DNA of 64,000 nucleotides. Origin: Ottelia alismoides (Eukaryota; Streptophyta; Magnoliopsida; Alismatales; Hydrocharitaceae). The stretch lies in NCBI GenBank assembly GCA_037367405.1, contig JAZKJV010003279.1, positions 229,159-293,158 on the forward strand. The letters are read 5' to 3'. Under the pieces are notes generated by a model. That model saw nothing but the letters and a program-made list of their open reading frames with translations. It did not search any database and was not told where the DNA came from. The translations under genes and the position numbers were made by a program. The first letter of the stretch is position 1; the number at the start of each line of letters is the position of its first letter. This document shows positions 58,521-64,000 of this stretch, in pieces.

Positions 58521-60103
58521 TATATATTTCATATATACTTTAGCCATAACTCGTACTTTGTGTGAGTGTGTTAATAAATAAAATGGCTAAAAACCACAGA
58601 AATTAAAAATTTTCTTGTACATAATCCTCTTTTATTTGCACATACATAGCTAGTGTACAAACTATTTTTGTAAAAATGATTTTCAAAAATCTTTTGTGTA
58701 AAGCTTGTGTAAATATTTTCTTATCAAAATATGTATATAGTACAAAATTTTTCCAAAATGTTTTGAAAATCAAAAAGGTTCGCAAAAATCTTGTGTAAAT
58801 GTGTGTAGATATCTTTTTGCAAAACTTGCACTTCATGCACCATCCATACATGATTTCAAAACATTTTTCAAAAATTTTGCATGATTGTAAAATTTGTGTA
58901 AATAAGCATCTTTTTGTACATATGTATATAGTTTTTTCTAGATGTTAGTTGACATTAAACTAGCCTGGAATCAAATTGAGAAATGGAGCTTGATTAAGAT
59001 CTTAATTCAACCTAATTTCTAAGAGGAACCTTATAGGGCTTAGGTTTAAGGCTTTTCAGGTCCATGGTGACTTAATTCTTTGAGTCCATTAGGCTATGGT
59101 CACATGTCATCTCAATGAGCCTAAGTAGAGCACTTAACAACAACACATGACTCATATAGATTATGGCTTTACTTGGACACCAGCACTATGCACTGAGCTC
59201 TCTACGGATGAGGTGGTGAGGAGGCAGTCTTCCTTGACTTGGGGTAGCATATGAGGGTAGTACTTCTAGGCGGAACCTCTCTTCTTCTTTTAGTGAAGGA
59301 AGTGCGTCTCAACTTGGTCTGGTTGCCATGAAGGTCTAACGACGGGAGTTGTGGGTTGCAATAAAGCTTCAAAGAGGGATAATCTACTGACTCAAGAGGA
59401 AAAACTCCTTGTATATATGCTGCACATGTATATATTGTACAGATGCACTTGAAAAAAAATGTGAAAAAAGAAAAGAACTCCAAAAAAGTGGTGGGTCTGA
59501 GAGAAAATGATAATCCCACCGGAGTATGTATATAGAGTACAATAGCAAAGCTTGGTTTCATGATCCACCTGTTGTAGCTTGCAGCAGGGAGACTTGGCTA
59601 CACTGGTCAAGCTCCCAAGGGTACTTGGCTACACTGGCCTTGACCCATTCTCTTCTTCCCCCTCTTCTTGAGCCGGTTGAACTTGAACTTAGAAGGAATA
59701 CCCCGCTCCTCGAGGAAAGAGTGGCCAGATTGAGGTCATAGAGTTACCTTGTTGGGGAAGGTTGTCAAGTTGCCATTTCTGAGGTGGAGAGCTTAGACTT
59801 CACATTCACAGGACAAGAAAGATTCATGGTCTTCAGGGTTTGTGATTGATGACTTGTTCTGATCTGGAGCACTGAGGAGTCTTGGTTATAGATTAGTGGA
59901 ACTTAGAGGCTGTTAGGTTTTAAGCTTAAGTCTAAATAAGGTTCCGACACATTAATAATCCAAAGATCTGATCGAGCTCCATACCAATTTAATGAAGGTA
60001 AGTTTAATAATCAACCTTGATCCATGTACATCCCCTTTTTCTTTTCTTTCTTTCTTTTTCACTTCTTTTTCAAATAAGTGTTTGCTACGGGACAAGCAAA
60101 GTT
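58521..60103 (+). other. 3' untranslated region of element B
   Basis: Non-coding, AT-rich then mixed. Matches the E region 21120-22684 in reverse orientation. The ORFs seen are not shared in frame with E and are not called. Confidence 0.75.
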
Positions 60104-60116
60104 AAGTATAGGGGGG
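60104..60116 (+). other. Polypurine tract of element B
   Basis: AAGTATAGGGGGG directly before the 3' LTR. It primes plus-strand DNA synthesis. Confidence 0.93.
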
Positions 60117-63100
60117 TGATGAATACCCATTCATCACTCTTTATTCTTATATTTTAGTTACAAACACCTTCGCAATGCATGTAGATATGTGTAAATAGGA
60201 ATAATTACCAAAAGCATGCATTGTGTAAAAATTTATAATTAGCATGTTTTGTGCAAAATAAAAGAATAAAGATAAAAAAGAAAAAGAGGGAATATTAAGA
60301 ATAAATATTGAGCAACCTAACCCAAGGGAGGGCTCAGCATGGGCCTGATCGCATAAAAGCCAAAGTAGAGGGAGATAGGGGCTCTTGTGTATTTATTTAT
60401 GTAAATAAAATAGAAATGTTTTCCTCACCAAAAATACACTTGTAAATACTTGTATATATATATATATTTATTATTATAAAAACAAAAGAAAAAATTAAAA
60501 ATCAAAAAGATCAAAAATACCCTTTCATCATGTACATAGACCATGCTTCTACATTTATTTAACCTTGTAAATAAATAAAGTTATTTTCCAAACTTTTTGT
60601 AAATATTCTATGCTATATATTGTAAATAAGTAAAATAAAAGAATCAAAACAAAAATCAAATAAAAATAATAAAATTAAAAATACAAAAATACATTGTACA
60701 TATACCATGTATATAGATGTACATATCTATTTATTTTACCTATGTACATAAATAATAAAAATAAAATAAAAACACCGTTTTATTCCTTATTTTATACTGT
60801 AAATAAATAAAATATAAAATGGGAATAAAAATTGTATAAAAATAATATATAAAAATCAAAAATCAAAACTCTATATATTGTATATACCTATATATAGTAC
60901 ATATATGTATATAGCCTATTTTATTTCCAAAAATTAATTAAAAATCACCAAAAAATAGAAAAAAATAAAATAAAAATATTTCATGTTTTAAGTTATTGTA
61001 AATTCAGTCATTTCTAGCCTAAAATAAAGAAATAAAAATTCAATATTTGGTGGCTCCTGATTGGTCCACGGGGGTTTGTTGACCCCGGTCAACTTCCCCC
61101 GCGGACCTTCTTCTTTCGCGGATCAGGCGACCGACCCGTTTTCTCGACTTTTGCCCGCCTGACCCGACCTCCATTAACCCAAACCCCGGGCCCCGATTAC
61201 TCGCCGATTATCCAGGACCCTCGCCCGGGGTGGGTTTGGTGGATCCGAGACATGTGCACCTCGCCCGACCTCCTTCTTCCCGGATCCCCCACCATACTTA
61301 TAGTCGTCACCGGCGACCTAATTCACGCATCTTTGATCTTCCCCCTCGGTGCCTGTGAGCTCCTCCATCGTCCCTGAGTGACAGTCGTGGCCCCTTGGAG
61401 TTGCAGCGAGGCCCGGGAAGCCGGGAGTCACTGATCCGGTGGTTCTTGCCGCCGTGCGCCGCCGCGAGCGCGCTGAGCTTCGGGAACTCGACGGCCCCTT
61501 GAGGCAACGACCGGGAGCTCCACCGGCTCCAGCCCAGTCGAATGCGCCCATCAGGTAGCTTAGTTAGGCCGTAGTTTAGCTGAGGTTGCGATTTTTCGAT
61601 TTTCAGTAGTTTAGATCATCCGCCTCCGCCAGCCGTCTCCGTCCATGCATCCGACCATCCGACACCACCATCGCCTTCGCCTGACTCCTATCCACCTTCT
61701 TCGCCCCTTCACTCCCCCTGTCTCGCCCCGGAGCAGGGTTTCGGCTCTCACCCCTCCGCCGCTCGTCGGAGAGCCTCCATCTCGCTACACCAGCCACTTT
61801 CCGCCCGCTCTGACGGGTCGAGGCACTTTGCCCTCGACCCAGCTTCTTTCCTGTGCAGGTTTCAGGGCTAATCGGACCTCATCTAGAGGTCGGAACTTCT
61901 GGGCACAGCAGCCTCCAGTTCTTTCACGTCGCCGGAGCTCTCTGGAGCTCCTCGTCTCCATCGGAGCAGTGCATCGGGTGCGGAGCTTCGTGGCGAAGCT
62001 TTCTCGCATCTCCTGAGCACCGGACGAGGACTACCGTACACGCAGAGGGCCGGCGAAGCTCGCCGGCCGCCAGTTCTTCCAGATCCTTCATCCACCGTCA
62101 GATCAGCCTCGACGCTCCAGTTAGATCTCGCCCGTTCATCCACGGAGCAGCACTGACCATCAGATCTCCCTGGGGTCGATCTTCACCGTTGAGCAGCGAG
62201 GTTAAGCCACGATGTATCTCAGCCGTCGGATCTAGCACGTGGCTTCACCACCTCCATCCGATCCGAGCCAGGAGTCCTTCGCAGCCCCACAACGCACCAC
62301 AACCGTTGGATCTGCCACGTGGGTGCATTTCAGCCATCGGATCGTGCCGAGGGCTCCTTTGGTGTGCGGCGCACCGTCTCAGCCGTTCGATCTGCCACGC
62401 GTCGCGCATCCAGATCCTCGGATAATAAATAAGGGGTAATTTATCCTTAGGCCCCCTTTCTTTTATGCATTTAGTTTCAGTCTTGTAAATATTTAGCGTA
62501 GTTCTTTATTTTTGTAAAAATTGCACTGTGGACCTCTATGTTTATTTGAATTGCATTTATACCCCTGCCAGTTGTGGACACGTGCATCGACACGTGATAT
62601 TTGGTGTATTTGCAATATTTGCCCTGCCTTTTTGCCCTGTTATGTTTTGTACTTTTATAAATAGAATTGCAATTTGGTCCCTCCAGGCCTGAGTCACGCG
62701 TATCGTGCGTGGCCTGGAGGGTAATTTGCACTCCTATACCTATACTTTCTAGGGTTGTTATTCCAGGGACCCAGAACTTTGTGTTAATTGCAGAAAGGTC
62801 CCTGTGCACTGTTGCTTTTCTTTATTTTTGAATAAAATATCAAATCACCTCCAAATCCAATGAGAATTTGAACATGACTCCTGCCATGGTGTAGGATTTT
62901 CAAGGATTTTTGAGGACATTTTTGGTTTTGTTTGATATTTTTAAAATTCAAAAACCTTAATTTTTGTTACTGTCTAGATTGGAAAATCACAAAAAAATAT
63001 TAAAACCGACCCTAAAAATCCCATAAAAATTAGTTACTGTTTAGTTTAGTTTATTGATTTTCTAGCCAATTTTGGCTATTTGTCATTGTTTAAAAACCGT

Positions 63101-63749
63101 AAAAACTTAAAAACACTCGAAAACCCATAAAAATTCTAATAAATTAATTAAAAACCCAAAAATAATAAACTTGGTACCCAAATTTTCCTTGCTTTCTCTA
63201 CCTTACAGGAAAATTACCTCCAGGCCCTGTGAGGCCCTTAGATATTTTATCTAGGGACTTTTGGCCTGGCTGGACAGTACCCCTTGCTTTAGCACTGTTT
63301 GATTTTTAGAAAATAAAATACACATCAGAAAATTGTCAAAATTCACCAAAAACACTAAAAAATATAAAACACATAAAAATATTTTTATTTTGATTTTTGG
63401 TTGAATTTTGATGCCTTAAATAATTTGTCAAAGTGTGATTGTTTTTGTTTTTATTATTTTCTTTACATATTAAAAATCCAAAAAAATATAAAATAATTAA
63501 AAACCACTAAAACATTTTCCTCTTTTATTTTATTTGTTTTTACTACTTCGTAGGCCTTCGGCCAATCCGTGCTCCTTGAGTTCGACCCTGGGAGCTATAC
63601 CAGGTTAAACACATAGCAGGACCGCTTCTCCGTTTTGATTGATTTTATTTGCACTAAGTGGTTCATTTTTCTTGTTGACCCGAGTCTGAGTGATTGAGGT
63701 TTCAACGACCTTTTAGACCCCTTTGCCTTGGTCAATCAGACGATCATCA
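60117..63749 (+). repeat. 3' LTR of element B (3,633 bp)
   Basis: Nearly identical to 50611-54256; ends GATCATCA and is followed by the right GAGAA. The differences are small indels in homopolymers and isolated substitutions. Confidence 0.96.
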
Positions 63750-64000
63750 GAGAACGACACAGAAAGTGCTCCAATCCGGCTTGTGGTGGCCTACCCTCTT
63801 CAAGGACTCTGATGAGTTCGTGAAGAGGTGTACTGACTATCAGAGGATGGGCACTTGTGGACAGCGTGATATGATGCCAATGCAACCCATTCACTTATGT
63901 GAGGTTTTTGGACACATGGGGCATCGATTTCATGGGTCCATTCCCTAAGAGTCAGGGATTTGAGTACATTCTGTTGGCCGTAGACTTATGTGAGTCATTA
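63750..64000 (+). pseudogene. Integrase of element A, continuation after B
   Basis: TTQKVLQSGLWWPTLFKDSD, then VKRCTDYQRMG (the CC part of the HHCC zinc finger, with the second Cys position altered to Tyr), and after a frameshift the start of the catalytic core: WGIDFMGPFPKSQGFEYIL, containing the first catalytic Asp, then AVDL. The remainder of the integrase and the 3' LTR lie outside the window. Confidence 0.88.

Larger units (their letters stand above)
50611..63749 (+). mobile_element. Element B: 13.1-kb gag-only LTR retrotransposon, complete
   Basis: 5' LTR 50611-54256, PBS 54260-54277, leader, one Gag-like coding region (55815-57990), hairpin array (58089-58520), 3' UTR, PPT 60104-60116, 3' LTR 60117-63749, TSD GAGAA. 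No protease, RT, RNase H or integrase. The LTRs differ only by scattered single bases and small indels, so it is the youngest insertion in the window. LTR, PBS, leader and 3' region match the A/C/E family while the Gag is strongly diverged, so it probably uses that family's Pol in trans (inference). Confidence 0.95.
39778..64000 (+). mobile_element. Element A: Athila-type Ty3/gypsy retrotransposon, interrupted by B, runs off the right edge
   Basis: 5' LTR 39778-43351, PBS 43355-43372, leader, gag, protease, RT, RNase H, integrase zinc finger, then B (50611-63749), then integrase catalytic core from 63755 to the window end. Domain order PR-RT-RH-IN with a long linker after Gag, and the tRNA-Asp PBS, fit Athila. 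It is the only copy here with RT and RNase H, but it has many stops, frameshifts and a lost protease active site, so it is inactive. Confidence 0.95.

Overview
This is nuclear DNA of a flowering plant and almost all of it is transposable elements. I find no intact host gene, rRNA, tRNA or CRISPR array. The pointers are Ty3/gypsy LTR retrotransposons of the Athila type (Gag, protease, RT with FMDD, RNase H, HHCC integrase, and a primer-binding site complementary to the 3' end of plant tRNA-Asp) and a CACTA (En/Spm) transposon with a TNP2/DUF4216 gene and a Transposase_24-like gene. The large GC-rich LTRs with many CACGTG boxes suggest a big, repeat-rich genome, possibly monocot; I cannot name the species.

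I use letters for the elements. On the left (1-39600) the LTR elements all lie on the minus strand. 1-1542 is part of a D-like LTR that cuts a C-type LTR (1543-4287). A 92-bp spacer follows, then element C: the 3' end of an LTR (4380-5075), protease and gag remnants (5076-8729), leader, PBS (10285-10302), and an LTR (10306-21106) that is split by a complete CACTA element (12542-20097, TSD TGC). Directly upstream of that LTR (higher coordinates) lie the polypurine tract, 3' UTR and integrase of a second copy, E, so E and C share one LTR as a tandem recombination product. E is split by D (23827-32268), an LTR element with no coding capacity. E resumes at 32269 with the integrase zinc finger, fused by deletion to its own leader. 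32691-33520 is unassigned. F (33521-39600) is a truncated B-type element with an odd, long LTR.

On the right (39778-64000, plus strand) is the decayed but nearly full-length autonomous-type element A (LTR, leader, gag, protease, RT/RNase H, integrase). Its integrase zinc finger is split by the complete 13.1-kb element B (50611-63749, TSD GAGAA). B has very similar LTRs, so it is young, and it encodes only a divergent Gag-like protein. A continues past the right edge.

The elements form one extended family in which coding regions differ or are missing while cis signals are shared: LTRs opening with the palindrome TGATGAAT-N4/5-ATTCATCA, a tRNA-Asp PBS, a covarying leader hairpin, a putative leader intron, and a 3' region with an array of hairpins that each end in a copy of the polypurine tract. 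The likely reading is that A/C/E-type elements supplied the enzymes and B, F and D types used them in trans. Decay is mostly by CAG-to-TAG and CGA-to-TGA stops, as expected from deamination of methylated CHG/CG sites, and by deletions at short direct homologies.
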